Shown here: in pieces, positions 18,401 through 26,502 of the stretch
Layout: every line of letters begins with the position of its first letter
How positions within the stretch are numbered: position 1 is the first letter of the stretch
DNA from: Telmatobacter sp. DSM 110680
GTDB lineage: Bacteria > Acidobacteriota > Terriglobia > Terriglobales > Acidobacteriaceae
Reading direction: 5' to 3'
DNA: 64,000 nucleotides
NCBI RefSeq assembly: GCF_039994875.1
Contig: NZ_CP121196.1
Coordinates: 2,232,001 to 2,296,000, forward strand
The notes under the pieces: model-generated
The model's database searches: none
The model's input: the letters and a program-made list of their open reading frames with translations, nothing else
Told to the model about the DNA's origin: nothing
Position numbers and translations under genes: made by a program

Positions 18401-18936
18401 CAACGCAGATTGATGGAAAGAGTCCGGGCGATCTGGATTACGACTACGATCGCGTGAGTTTGACGGGACCGTTCCAGCATCAGCGCGGGAACTATACGCA
18501 CCTCGGGGATGTGACGGCGCTGGTGAAGGGCGTGGACGACCGATATGCGATTTTCGGCAGCGGCGAGGAGATTGCGACGGAGTTCGACACGGCTAAGCTG
18601 CCCGCGCTGCCGACGCATTGGAGGCGCGATTACTTCTTCTATGCGAATGGATACGTGAAGGACATGGACTGGTGGGATGCGATGCCGTTTACGGTGGCGC
18701 AGCTGCCGTTCCACAAGATGAGCGCGTATCCATACCCGGCCACCGAGAAGTTTCCGGATGATGCGGGTTCGATTGAGTATCAGTTGAAGATGAACGACCG
18801 GTTTGATTCCGGTGAGCCGGTGCGGTCTTACCGGTTCGATTACAAGCTGATGCCGTCGACTCCCGCAGATGATCTCACGTGTGGAGTGGCGAGTCCGGCA
18901 TGGCCGGTGAGTTCGGCGCAGGCGGCGCATGAGTGA
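15412..18936 (+). CDS. Giant exported TPR plus FG-GAP/VCBS (CRTAC1-like) protein with UnbV domain
   Basis: A 1174-residue protein. ATG 15412 gives a clean signal peptide (MKFMRVGGVLAIVLVATNVTAG); the frame is open further upstream to 15337 but that extension would bury it. Residues ~25-215 hold about five TPRs (AWYNLGLAQHADNELDDALK). From ~275 to 610 run FG-GAP/VCBS blades with calcium-type loops such as DYDGDNLND, DYDHDGDLD and DIDNDGWID. An UnbV/ASPIC domain is at ~617-705 (NKTAIGSKVEIF, WPTGILQDEI). The last ~460 residues (from CPVLFAWDGHKYKLVTD) are a beta-rich region I cannot name. Residues ~245-258 are encoded by a copy of the dispersed palindrome. The stop overlaps the amidase start. 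Confidence 0.88.
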   Translation: MKFMRVGGVLAIVLVATNVTAGAESHFDADAVRLNNRGVALMGQQFTEKAEQSFAESFERDPKLAQAATNDGIALLTLQKIDDAKKALRAALVLEPGSAQAWYNLGLAQHADNELDDALKSFQQAVKLDPRDVDSYYFEGVCYREMKQFDKAVEVLKQALAIQPLHASSEFALARALQATGDKEQAKEHFKLFQHMTSTKISAAIGLAYGEQGHYSTVTPVEEPQARQRAMIPVKLVAEVMVRAIPPMPQKRVTDGAPTSGAKSGVSTETGGACMLDVTGSGQMDLVLMENGPQAIRVVHRKSGGKFEDVDAAAAGLKAAGRAVACAVGDYDGDNLNDLAVALDDGVRLFRNLGNGKFEDVTAEAGLAARNKPTGITFVDYDHDGDLDLFLTGAPMKDGDTPNVLWRNNGNKTFTEWTADTGLGGTGKTASVILTDFNNDRAVDIAVTGNGAAPMLFVNPREGKYPQQALYESESLPATEGIAVLDYNKDGWMDIAVTHAGSPGLTLWRNVAGQQNVGRRFERVSLPLTGATRGWGVTAVDIDNDGWIDLAAIVETVAGPRVKVFRNKGDGSFEDVSSVLGLDAVKLTAPRGLIAADVDGGGAPDLIVTQENAPPVLLRNVGANKNHFVRLDLSGYADNKTAIGSKVEIFANGQWQKWELAGASGLATQAPPQLLIGLGEADHVDLLRILWPTGILQDEIDLPHTQVIAMKEADRRGSSCPVLFAWDGHKYKLVTDVIGAAVVGHWFTPTRRNIPNSGEWIKVDGDRLASVDGKLSLRFIEPMEEVNYIDQLKLVAVDHPEDVEVNPDERFLDDPPFASGRVVASKGARLPVGAWDGEGRDVLDVLSRSDHKFASGFTATPYDGFANTHYLTLDLGDVNVSKPLKLLMTGYVNYFSATSLYAAWQAGIKPISPYVEAQRPDGTWLTIPGDAGFPAGLERTIVVDLTGKLPEGTRKIRLVSNLEIYWDQVLIDNEPEAETHTTEVPLTLATERFRGYPTQIDGKSPGDLDYDYDRVSLTGPFQHQRGNYTHLGDVTALVKGVDDRYAIFGSGEEIATEFDTAKLPALPTHWRRDYFFYANGYVKDMDWWDAMPFTVAQLPFHKMSAYPYPATEKFPDDAGSIEYQLKMNDRFDSGEPVRSYRFDYKLMPSTPADDLTCGVASPAWPVSSAQAAHE
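16145..16187. repeat. Copy of dispersed palindrome A inside a coding sequence
   Basis: The stretch starts TCCCACCCATGCC and ends ACGGATGGGGCACCCAC, matching the intergenic palindrome copies. It is read in frame, giving PPMPQKRVTDGAPT in the linker between the TPR block and the first FG-GAP blade. The insertion keeps the reading frame and falls outside recognisable domains. Confidence 0.85.
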
Positions 18937-20344
18937 GCTGGTGCTGCTGCCGGCCGTGCGGCAGTTGGAGATGCTGCGGGCGCGTGAGCTATCGGTGATG
19001 GAACTGGCGGAAGCGCACATCGCGCAGATTGAGCGGCTGAATCCGAAGCTGAACGCATTTGCGGATTTTGATGCGATGCGCGTTCGAGAGCTGGCGTGCG
19101 CGATGGATGCCGTGCCGGTGGGTGCGCGTGGACCGTTGCATGGGCTCCCGGTTACGGTGAAGTCATCAATCGCTGCGGCAGGTTACAAATGCGAGATTGG
19201 GAGCCTGAATCATAGGGGCGAGATCCCGCGCGAGGATGCGGTTGTCGTTGGGAGACTGCGTGCAGCAGGCGCGCTGATTCTGGGCACTACGAACTGTCCT
19301 GAATTTTTGATGGCGTACGAGACGGACAACGTGCTGCATGGGCAGACGCGGAATCCTTGGGACCTTGAGCGCACGCCGGGTGGTTCAAGTGGCGGCGAGT
19401 CGGCAGCGATTGCTGCGGGAATGTCGTCTGCGGGACTGGGTTCAGACAGCGGCGGGTCCGTGCGGGTGCCTGCGCACTTTACTGGAATCTGTTCGTTAAA
19501 GCCTACGCCTGGGCGGATTCCGGGACGCGGACATCTACCGCCGTGCGTGGGGCCTTTCTCGACACTTGGCGCGATTGGGCCGATGGCACGGACGATCGGG
19601 GATGTTGAGCTGTTGTTCCGCACGCTGAGCGGACAGGATGATGCGGATCCGGCGAGTACGCCGGTGACGCTGCGCGAATTGAGCGAGTCAGAGCTGCAAA
19701 AGAATCGGGTTGGTTTTTTTGAAGATGATGGACTGACGCCTGTCACAGCTGAAACGCGAGCAGCGGTGCGCAAGGCGGCTGCGGCATTGCGGGACGCTGG
19801 ATTTTGCGTCGAGCCGTTTCTACCGCGGACATTGGAGCGATTGCGCAATCTATGGTGGACGTTTTTTGTGCAGTGCGGGGCAATGTTCTATGAACCGGAG
19901 GTTTGCGGCGGGCGGGAGAAGTTGAGTCCGATCTTCAGCGAATTTCTGGAGATTGCGGAGCGGACCGGTCCGTTGAGTTCAACAGATCTGTTGAATGCGT
20001 GGGCGGAGATGGATTTGCTGCGCGCCAAGACAATGGAAGAGATGCGCGAGTATCCCGTCCTGCTGTGTCCTGTGGCGAGTGTGGCTGCGTGGAAGCATGG
20101 CAAGCGGAAATGGACCATCGACGGACAGACGGTGGAGTATCTCGACGCGGTGCGGTATACGCAGTGGTTCAATACGCTGGGAGCTCCGGCGGCGGCAGTG
20201 CCGGTGGGTCGGTCGCACGAGGGAATGCCTATTGGTGTTCAGATTGCGGGACGGCCGTTTGAGGATGAAGTTGTGCTGGGCGTGGCCGGGATTGTCGATC
20301 GAGCGTTCGGCTATTCGGCTCCGGCAATGGCTAACCCCAAGTAG
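18929..20344 (+). CDS. Amidase signature-family amidase
   Basis: A 471-residue hydrolase with the Ser-cisSer-Lys triad: Lys78 in LPVTVKSSIAA, Ser153 in TPGGSSGGES and nucleophile Ser177 in GSDSGGSVR. The 75- and 24-residue spacings equal those of GatA. It resembles stand-alone amidases more than GatA, since gatB/gatC are not adjacent. No signal peptide is visible, so it acts in the cytoplasm, releasing ammonia from an amide. Its ATG lies within the last codons of the giant CRTAC1-like gene (8-base overlap), implying coupled translation. Why an exported repeat protein is coupled to a cytoplasmic amidase is not clear. A 265-base gap follows before the next operon. Confidence 0.92.
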   Translation: MSELVLLPAVRQLEMLRARELSVMELAEAHIAQIERLNPKLNAFADFDAMRVRELACAMDAVPVGARGPLHGLPVTVKSSIAAAGYKCEIGSLNHRGEIPREDAVVVGRLRAAGALILGTTNCPEFLMAYETDNVLHGQTRNPWDLERTPGGSSGGESAAIAAGMSSAGLGSDSGGSVRVPAHFTGICSLKPTPGRIPGRGHLPPCVGPFSTLGAIGPMARTIGDVELLFRTLSGQDDADPASTPVTLRELSESELQKNRVGFFEDDGLTPVTAETRAAVRKAAAALRDAGFCVEPFLPRTLERLRNLWWTFFVQCGAMFYEPEVCGGREKLSPIFSEFLEIAERTGPLSSTDLLNAWAEMDLLRAKTMEEMREYPVLLCPVASVAAWKHGKRKWTIDGQTVEYLDAVRYTQWFNTLGAPAAAVPVGRSHEGMPIGVQIAGRPFEDEVVLGVAGIVDRAFGYSAPAMANPK

Positions 20345-20609
20345 CTTTGTCTGTCTGTAACCAGCTTCTGGCTTACTACGACCTGAATTCTCACTTTTTT
20401 TTGATTGATTGTTCCCAGATGCAGTCGGTTGGAGATCACACCGGATTGAGGCATCTTTGTGATCTGGTCAAGCATTCCGGTGCTGATCGTGCAGCACAGT
20501 CAAGTTTATCCGTCACAGACAAGTGATCCTGCTCACATATAGAACCAGAGATGTGGGTGCGGTAAGTTGCTGATTCTGCACCTCAACCTTTGGGTGGAGG
20601 CGGCGCTGT

Positions 20610-21524
20610 ATGGCAGGCGGTAGTCTGACGCTTCCCCGGATCGGAGCGCTGCGGGTGCGCCCAAGTTGGCAGGAACGTTTCGCCGAGACCAGTGATGTAT
20701 TGAAGAGCGACAAACACCAGCAGACGGTTGTGCGGGTGTTGGACCTCGAAATCGGTGGCCGCGACTTCATCACGATGGCCGGACCATGTTCGGTTGAGAC
20801 CGAACATCAGCTTCTCTCCACAGCTCATCATGTGCGTCAGCATGGAGCGCAGATTCTGCGTGGCGGTGCATTCAAGCCGCGCAGTTCTCCTTATGCATTT
20901 CAGGGTCATGGTCTGGCAGGGTTGAAGATGCTCGCGCAGGCCCGGGCGGAGACGGGACTAGCCGTCGTCACCGAGGTCATGAGCGAAGACGATGTGCCGC
21001 TGGTGGCCGAGTACGCCGACATTCTGCAGATTGGTTCGCGGAGCATGGAGAACTACACGCTGCTGGAAGCGGCGGCGCAATCGGGACGGCCGATTCTGTT
21101 GAAGCGGGGAATGATGGCCACGGTGGGCGATCTGCTGAAGTCGGCGCAGATTGTGCTCGATAACGGAAATCCCAATGTGATTTTGTGCGAGCGAGGCGTA
21201 CGCACCTTCGATGCAACGCTGCGGAACACATTTGATGTGGCTGCGATCGTGTTGCTGAAACATATTTCACATCTACCGGTGATTGCGGATCCGAGTCATG
21301 CGTGCGGGTATCGGGAACTGGTTCCAGGGCTGGCGCGGGTTGGCGTGGTTGCGGGTGCAGATGGATTGATTGTTGAAGTTCACCCAACTCCGGAGAAGGC
21401 CTGGAGCGATGGTGAGCAGTCATTGGATTTTGCGGAGTTCGACAAGATGATGGCGTCGCTCAATCCGTATATTGCGTTGCGCGAAGAGGCGATAGCTGCC
21501 CAAACTCTGGAGACGGTTGGATGA
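20610..21524 (+). CDS. aroF: 3-deoxy-7-phosphoheptulonate synthase (DAHP synthase, type I beta)
   Basis: A 304-residue enzyme that condenses phosphoenolpyruvate and erythrose 4-phosphate, the first step of the shikimate pathway. The core shows FITMAGPCSVET, ILRGGAFKPRSSPYAFQG, ILLKRGMMATVGDLL, ILCERGVRTFD and VIADPSHACGYR; the conserved Cys, His, Glu and Asp metal ligands are present. A ~45-residue N-terminal extension is too short for a full regulatory ferredoxin-like domain but may be a remnant. GGAGG lies about 11 bases before the ATG. It opens the seven-gene packed operon: the next gene starts within its stop (ATGA). It may be the housekeeping enzyme or a dedicated copy. Confidence 0.92.
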   Translation: MAGGSLTLPRIGALRVRPSWQERFAETSDVLKSDKHQQTVVRVLDLEIGGRDFITMAGPCSVETEHQLLSTAHHVRQHGAQILRGGAFKPRSSPYAFQGHGLAGLKMLAQARAETGLAVVTEVMSEDDVPLVAEYADILQIGSRSMENYTLLEAAAQSGRPILLKRGMMATVGDLLKSAQIVLDNGNPNVILCERGVRTFDATLRNTFDVAAIVLLKHISHLPVIADPSHACGYRELVPGLARVGVVAGADGLIVEVHPTPEKAWSDGEQSLDFAEFDKMMASLNPYIALREEAIAAQTLETVG

Positions 21525-22933
21525 GAGCGGGTTTCAGAGTGGCTGGGGTTGCGGCTTGCTGCATGTTGCTGATGGCGACGTGTGGGTTTGCGCCTCCGAT
21601 GTCACAAATAGTTGGGTCGGATGTGATCGTTACTGCTGCGCCAGCATACGAGCCTCTTGCCGCGTTGCGCGGTGGAGAGCGCTTTCCAAAAGGTGCACAA
21701 CTGCTGTTGATTCGTGGTGGCAAGGCTGAGCCGTTGGTTGCAGACTTTGCCGCAAGCGCGGACGCGAGTGTTTCCTTCGATGGGCGCAGCGTGCTGTTTG
21801 CAGGGAAAAAACTTGTCGGGGATTCTTGGCAGATCTGGGAACTTACGCTGGCGGATCGTAAGGTACGGCAAGTTGTGTCTTCGAGCGGTGACGCGATTCG
21901 ACCGTTCTACCTACCGGGATGGCGCGTGGTGTATGCACAGCGGACGCCGCAGGCTTTCCAGATGGAATCGGCACGCCTGATCGAGTCAAAGACGTTTGAT
22001 GAAATTGAGCCGGCGGGAACGAAGGCGATTTTTCCGCTGAGCTATCTGGGTGCGAGCGCAGTACCTGCGGATGTGTTGCGAGACGGAAGAATTCTGTTTG
22101 AAGCGGGATTTCCGCTGGGTGACGGCACGACGCCGGAGATGTTCCTGGTGTATTCGGATGGGTCTGGAGTGGAGTCGTATCGCTGCGATCACCCGGCAGT
22201 TTCTGCGAGCGCGCGGTGGGGTGGAAGGCAGCTGAAGTCCGGCGATGTGGTGTTTACGCATGGCACATCGCTGGCAAGGTTCACTTCGCCTCTGGCGCAT
22301 GAAGAGCCGGTGATTGTTCCGCACGGTGATTATGCGGGTGCGATTGCGGAGACGGCTTCGGGTGACTGGCTGGTGAGTGCGCGCGAATCTGCGAGTGCCA
22401 AATTTGCACTGAAGATGTGGAAGCCCGGAACTGGGACGATGCAGGCGGTGATCGCGCGGGCGGGAGAGAACCTAGTTGAGCCAGTTGTGATTTCCGCGCA
22501 TGAGCGTCCTCGGCGGCATCCTTCGGCGCTGCATGACTGGAATTATGCGAATCTTCTGGCGCTGGATGCGCGAGTCTCCCGCGATGGCGCGTTGAAGGGC
22601 GTGCCGGTGAGTGTGCGGCTGGAGTCGCAAGACGCTACGGGAAACTCAGTGGCGATGGGCACGGCGCTAGTGGAGCAGGATGGTTCGTTTTTTGTGAGGG
22701 CGCCGGCAGATCGGGCAATTCGTTTCGTGCTGCTGGATGCGAAGGGTGCGGTGTTGCGGCAGGAGCATGGATGGTTCTGGATTCGCAGCGGCGAGCAGCG
22801 GATTTGTGTGGGGTGTCATGCGGGGCCTGAGCACGCGGCTGAGAATCGCGTGCCGGATGTACTGCTGCGCACGACGACGCCGGTGGATTTGTCTGGTGTT
22901 GCTGCCCAGCCATTACAGCGGGGAGGCAACTAA
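21521..22933 (+). CDS. Exported beta-propeller protein with C-terminal CxxCH haem site, HzsA-like
   Basis: A 470-residue exported protein. A signal peptide spans about residues 1-28 (ACCMLLMATCGFA); a Cys near its end could make it a lipoprotein, but the box is not classical. The middle is a PD40/TolB-like propeller (VSFDGRSVLFAGKK, VLRDGRILFEAGFP). The last third, including HPSALHDWNYANLLALDA, then GWFWIRSGEQRICVGCHAGP, resembles the part of hydrazine synthase alpha-type proteins that carries a single c-haem; here the site is Cys429-Cys432-His433. No other CxxCH is seen. Starts by ATGA overlap with aroF and GGAGA upstream. The resemblance is to fold and motif; hydrazine chemistry is not implied. 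Confidence 0.78.
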   Translation: MRAGFRVAGVAACCMLLMATCGFAPPMSQIVGSDVIVTAAPAYEPLAALRGGERFPKGAQLLLIRGGKAEPLVADFAASADASVSFDGRSVLFAGKKLVGDSWQIWELTLADRKVRQVVSSSGDAIRPFYLPGWRVVYAQRTPQAFQMESARLIESKTFDEIEPAGTKAIFPLSYLGASAVPADVLRDGRILFEAGFPLGDGTTPEMFLVYSDGSGVESYRCDHPAVSASARWGGRQLKSGDVVFTHGTSLARFTSPLAHEEPVIVPHGDYAGAIAETASGDWLVSARESASAKFALKMWKPGTGTMQAVIARAGENLVEPVVISAHERPRRHPSALHDWNYANLLALDARVSRDGALKGVPVSVRLESQDATGNSVAMGTALVEQDGSFFVRAPADRAIRFVLLDAKGAVLRQEHGWFWIRSGEQRICVGCHAGPEHAAENRVPDVLLRTTTPVDLSGVAAQPLQRGGN

Positions 22934-24601
22934 GTGTCATACCGCATTTTTATTTTCTTAATCTGCAGTGCTTACTTTGCGGCGGCGCAGACTGCTGGCC
23001 CTTCTTCGGCTCCTACGCCTGCAACCGGCGCGGCAGCGAAGTCTACGATTCGCTTTGAGGATGCTAGCGCAAAGGCTGGAATCAATTACACACACAGCTT
23101 TGGGTCCGCGAAACTGGGATCGCTGTTGGAAGGGACCGGTGCAGGGTGCGTCTGGATTGACTACAACAATTCCGGGCGGCCATCGCTACTGGTGGTGAAT
23201 GGTAGGCCCCTGGATGATTCCATGCACCCCTTTCCATTGAAGGATAAGCCCGTGCCACCGCCGCACAATCATCTGTATCGCAATGATGGTGACGGGCACT
23301 TCACGGACGTTACTGAGAAGTCGGGGCTCGATCCGGACATGTATGCAGTCGCGGTGACGGCGGCAGATTTCGACAACGATGGATTTGTGGATCTGCTCGT
23401 AACCGGATACGGGAAGACGATTCTATACCACAACGATGGCAACGGGCACTTCACAGATGTGACGGCGAAGGCTGGGATCAAGGTTGATGGGTGGGCGATT
23501 AGTTCGACATGGCTGGACTATGACAAAGATGGATGCGTCGATCTTTTTGTCGGCCGCTATGTGAAGTTTGATCCCAAGTATCGCGCATTCTATGCGGCTG
23601 ATAATTATCCAGGCCCGCTGGACTACGAAGGCGAGACGAACAAGCTCTTCCACAACAATTGCGACGGAACTTTTACCGATGTCACAGAGAAGTCGGGGAT
23701 AGGGGCGTTCGTCGGTCGCACGATGGGTGTTACGGCGGCGGATTTCGACAACGACGGATGGGACGACATCTACGTCGCGAATGACCGAACAGAAAACTTC
23801 ATGTTCCGCAACAAGCACGATGGAACGTTTGAAGAAGTTGCGAACGACATGGGAACCGCATTCGGGCAAAATGGCGAGTCGACATCTTCAATGGGGCCGG
23901 TGTTCACGGACCTCGACGGGCGCGGTGTTCTGGATCTCTGGGTCACGGATGGGCACTATAACCGGTTGTTACGGAATAACGGAAAGCAAGGTTTCGAGGA
24001 CATTGGTGCGTCGAATGGAGTGTCGCAGACGAATGCGCAATACGTGAGCTGGGGGACAGGCGTCTATGACTTCGACAATGATGGCTATCTCGACATCCTG
24101 ATCTTCCACGGCGGGCTGATTCACCTGATTCCGCAGGAACACACGCTGTTTCGCGGATTGGGGAATGGGCGATTCGCAGATGTGTCAGAGGCTGCGGGGC
24201 CGGTGCTGAGCGAGCGCACGGTGGCGCGTGGCGCGTGTTTTGCGGATTACGACAATGACGGGAAGGTAGATGCGTTTCTGGTGAATCTGGGTGCCAGGGG
24301 AACGCTGGTTCACAACGTCTCGACGGACACAGGACATTGGACGGCGATCAAGCTGGTGGGAACGAAGAGCAATCGTGAGGGCATCGGCGCGCGCGTCGAG
24401 GTGAACGCAGGCAACAAGAAATGGACAGCTGAGCGCGTGGCCGGGTCGGGTTATCTATCGCAGGATGACAGCCGGATGCACTTCGGTCTGGGCGCGGTTT
24501 CGACTATCGACAAGATTGTTGTGAAGTGGCCGAGCGGGCGCGAGCAGACATTGGAGAAGCCGGGTGTAGACCGGGTGCTGACAGTGGAGGAGCCGAAGTG
24601 A
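22934..24601 (+). CDS. Exported CRTAC1-family FG-GAP/VCBS protein with UnbV domain
   Basis: A 555-residue protein starting with GTG at 22934, one base after the previous stop, with GGGGAGG at a 7-8 base spacing. Signal peptide MSYRIFIFLICSAYFAAA. The body is an integrin-like propeller with many DxDxDG-type loops: DFDNDGFVD, DYDKDGCVD, DFDNDGWDD, DFDNDGYLD and DYDNDGKVD. The C-terminus is an UnbV/ASPIC domain (SNREGIGARVEVNAGNKKW, then VVKWPSGREQTLEKPG). The blades likely bind calcium and mediate protein or surface contacts outside the cytoplasm. It is a shorter relative of the 1174-residue protein upstream, lacking TPRs and the long C-terminal region. Confidence 0.9.
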   Translation: MSYRIFIFLICSAYFAAAQTAGPSSAPTPATGAAAKSTIRFEDASAKAGINYTHSFGSAKLGSLLEGTGAGCVWIDYNNSGRPSLLVVNGRPLDDSMHPFPLKDKPVPPPHNHLYRNDGDGHFTDVTEKSGLDPDMYAVAVTAADFDNDGFVDLLVTGYGKTILYHNDGNGHFTDVTAKAGIKVDGWAISSTWLDYDKDGCVDLFVGRYVKFDPKYRAFYAADNYPGPLDYEGETNKLFHNNCDGTFTDVTEKSGIGAFVGRTMGVTAADFDNDGWDDIYVANDRTENFMFRNKHDGTFEEVANDMGTAFGQNGESTSSMGPVFTDLDGRGVLDLWVTDGHYNRLLRNNGKQGFEDIGASNGVSQTNAQYVSWGTGVYDFDNDGYLDILIFHGGLIHLIPQEHTLFRGLGNGRFADVSEAAGPVLSERTVARGACFADYDNDGKVDAFLVNLGARGTLVHNVSTDTGHWTAIKLVGTKSNREGIGARVEVNAGNKKWTAERVAGSGYLSQDDSRMHFGLGAVSTIDKIVVKWPSGREQTLEKPGVDRVLTVEEPK

Positions 24602-26502
24602 TTGAACGGCGGCACAAAACGAATTTCGCTGAAACAATCGCTCTCGCGTTGCTTGGCGTTGTGCTGCTCTCAGTTGCGGTGTTGAGCGTGCGTACAGTCC
24701 GCGCTTCAGTGGCGACGGGCCGGACGGGCGAAAGGCTTGAATACGCATCGCCGGTCGAGATGCTGTTTTCTCTGGATGGAACGCGTTTGTATGTCTTATG
24801 CCAGGACAGCGCGCAAGTGCGTGTTCTGGATGCAAAGACTTATGCCTCGATCAAGAACATCCATGTCGGGCTGGTGCCGCGTGGTTTCTCACTTTCGCCG
24901 AAAGGCGATCGGCTATTTGTCGCGAATTCGTGGGATGACACGATTTCAGTGATCGATACCAAGAAGTTGGAAGTCGTGGCGACCTGGCCGGTGGAAGCAG
25001 AGCCGTCGAGCGTGCTTGAAGATCGACTGGGTAAGCACGTTTTTGTGGCGAACCGAATTTCGAACGACGTCGCAGTGCTGGATGCGCAGACGGGTGTTGA
25101 GGAGAAGCGGCTGGCGGCTGGGCGCGGGGCCAGCTATATTACCGCCTCTCCGGATGGAAGCAAGCTTTATGTGACTCATGTGTATCCAAACGCGACTCCT
25201 CATCGCACGGCGCCGGCATCGGAGATTACCGTGATTGATGCGGTGCGCGCGGTGGTCGTGGACCGCATCGTATTGCCTTATGTTGCGCATGGTTTTCACG
25301 TGGCATTCTCGGTGGATGGGCGGCTGGGCGTGGCGGCAAATATGCATCCCAAGAACCTTGTGCCGCTTGCACATCTGGAACATGGCGGCGCATTCGCGGA
25401 TACGATGACATTGTTTGGAGCGGATGTGGGGAAGCCGGTAGAGGTTCCTCTGGATGAACTGGAACTCTATGCGGTGCGGCCATTCGGGATTGCGATTACG
25501 CCTGACAAGCAGCGGATGTTTATCACATGCGGCGGATCAGAGATGGTAACGGTCGTTGATATTCCGCGGCTGATTCGCTACGCGCGCGCGCATCCGGGGA
25601 CTAATGCGCAGGATATGTCGGCGAGTGCGAACTACGTGGTGGATCGCATTGCCGTGGGGCATGATCCAAGAGGTGTGGCATTTACGCGGGATGGATTGAA
25701 GCTGCTGGTTGCAAATCGGCTGGACGATACGATCAGCGTGATTGATGCCCGGAGTAATCGCGTGGCCTCGACGATTTCGCTGATGGAAAAAAATAAGCTG
25801 TCGGTATTACGCCACGGGGAACAGACTTTCTACACAGCGAAGCAGTCGTTTCAGGGACAAATAGGGTGCGCGAACTGCCACATTGATTCGACTTTTGATG
25901 GCCTGCAGTGGGATCTCGAGCCGGATGGATTTGGTCGCGATATCGTCGATAACCGTCCTATTGAAGCGGTGAAGGACACGGAACCTTTCAAGTGGAATGG
26001 CGGCAATCCCAATTTGCCGACGGAGTGCGGGCCGCGAACAGAGAAGTATTTCTGGCGTGCCGAGAACTACGACAATCTGACGTTGACTGACCTGGTGGTT
26101 TATGTGCGCAGTCTGCCGCCGCGTCCGAATCGCTGGCGGCTGCCGGGTAGAGATTTGACGGCGGCACAAGAACGCGGCCATGCGCTATTTATCCGCGATT
26201 CAGACAAGTTCGGCAGCCCGATTCCAGAGACGAATCGTTGTGTGTATTGCCACAGTGGGGAAAAAGGTACGAATCAGAAATCCTTTGATGTGGGCACGAA
26301 AAAGGCAACGGACAACACGGGACTGCTGGATACTCCTCAACTTACAAATATCGCGATTACTGCTCCTTACCTGCACGACGGATCAGCGCCCACATTGGAA
26401 CAGATTTGGACGGTCTTCAATCTGCAGGACAAGCATGGCCGGACGAATGACCTTACCAAGGACGAACTTAACGACCTGATCGAATATCTGAGGACGCGAT
26501 GA
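24598..26502 (+). CDS. YVTN beta-propeller fused to di-haem cytochrome c peroxidase-like domain
   Basis: A 634-residue protein starting at GTG 24598, which overlaps the previous stop (GTGA) and has GGAGGAG upstream. An N-terminal anchor (about 12-32, AETIALALLGVVLLSVAVLS) precedes a YVTN propeller (LYVLCQDSAQVRVLDAKT, LFVANSWDDTISVIDT, LLVANRLDDTISVIDA). Two haem motifs follow: Cys424-Cys427-His428 (CANCH) and Cys548-Cys551-His552 (CVYCH). TPQLTNIAITAPYLHDGSAP near the end is typical of the MauG/di-haem peroxidase group. It would face the periplasm and may oxidise a partner protein or pass electrons. Whether it is catalytic or only an electron carrier cannot be decided here. Confidence 0.88.
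   Translation: MIERRHKTNFAETIALALLGVVLLSVAVLSVRTVRASVATGRTGERLEYASPVEMLFSLDGTRLYVLCQDSAQVRVLDAKTYASIKNIHVGLVPRGFSLSPKGDRLFVANSWDDTISVIDTKKLEVVATWPVEAEPSSVLEDRLGKHVFVANRISNDVAVLDAQTGVEEKRLAAGRGASYITASPDGSKLYVTHVYPNATPHRTAPASEITVIDAVRAVVVDRIVLPYVAHGFHVAFSVDGRLGVAANMHPKNLVPLAHLEHGGAFADTMTLFGADVGKPVEVPLDELELYAVRPFGIAITPDKQRMFITCGGSEMVTVVDIPRLIRYARAHPGTNAQDMSASANYVVDRIAVGHDPRGVAFTRDGLKLLVANRLDDTISVIDARSNRVASTISLMEKNKLSVLRHGEQTFYTAKQSFQGQIGCANCHIDSTFDGLQWDLEPDGFGRDIVDNRPIEAVKDTEPFKWNGGNPNLPTECGPRTEKYFWRAENYDNLTLTDLVVYVRSLPPRPNRWRLPGRDLTAAQERGHALFIRDSDKFGSPIPETNRCVYCHSGEKGTNQKSFDVGTKKATDNTGLLDTPQLTNIAITAPYLHDGSAPTLEQIWTVFNLQDKHGRTNDLTKDELNDLIEYLRTR

Noticed and set aside
16834..19020. A 728-residue open frame on the minus strand
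   Set aside because: It lies wholly opposite the TPR/FG-GAP gene. Its Arg/His-rich composition is that of an antisense reading of a high-GC gene, with no domain.
21521..22933. Evidence for anammox or hydrazine metabolism
   Set aside because: Only a single haem site and partial HzsA resemblance are present; no other anammox genes occur.
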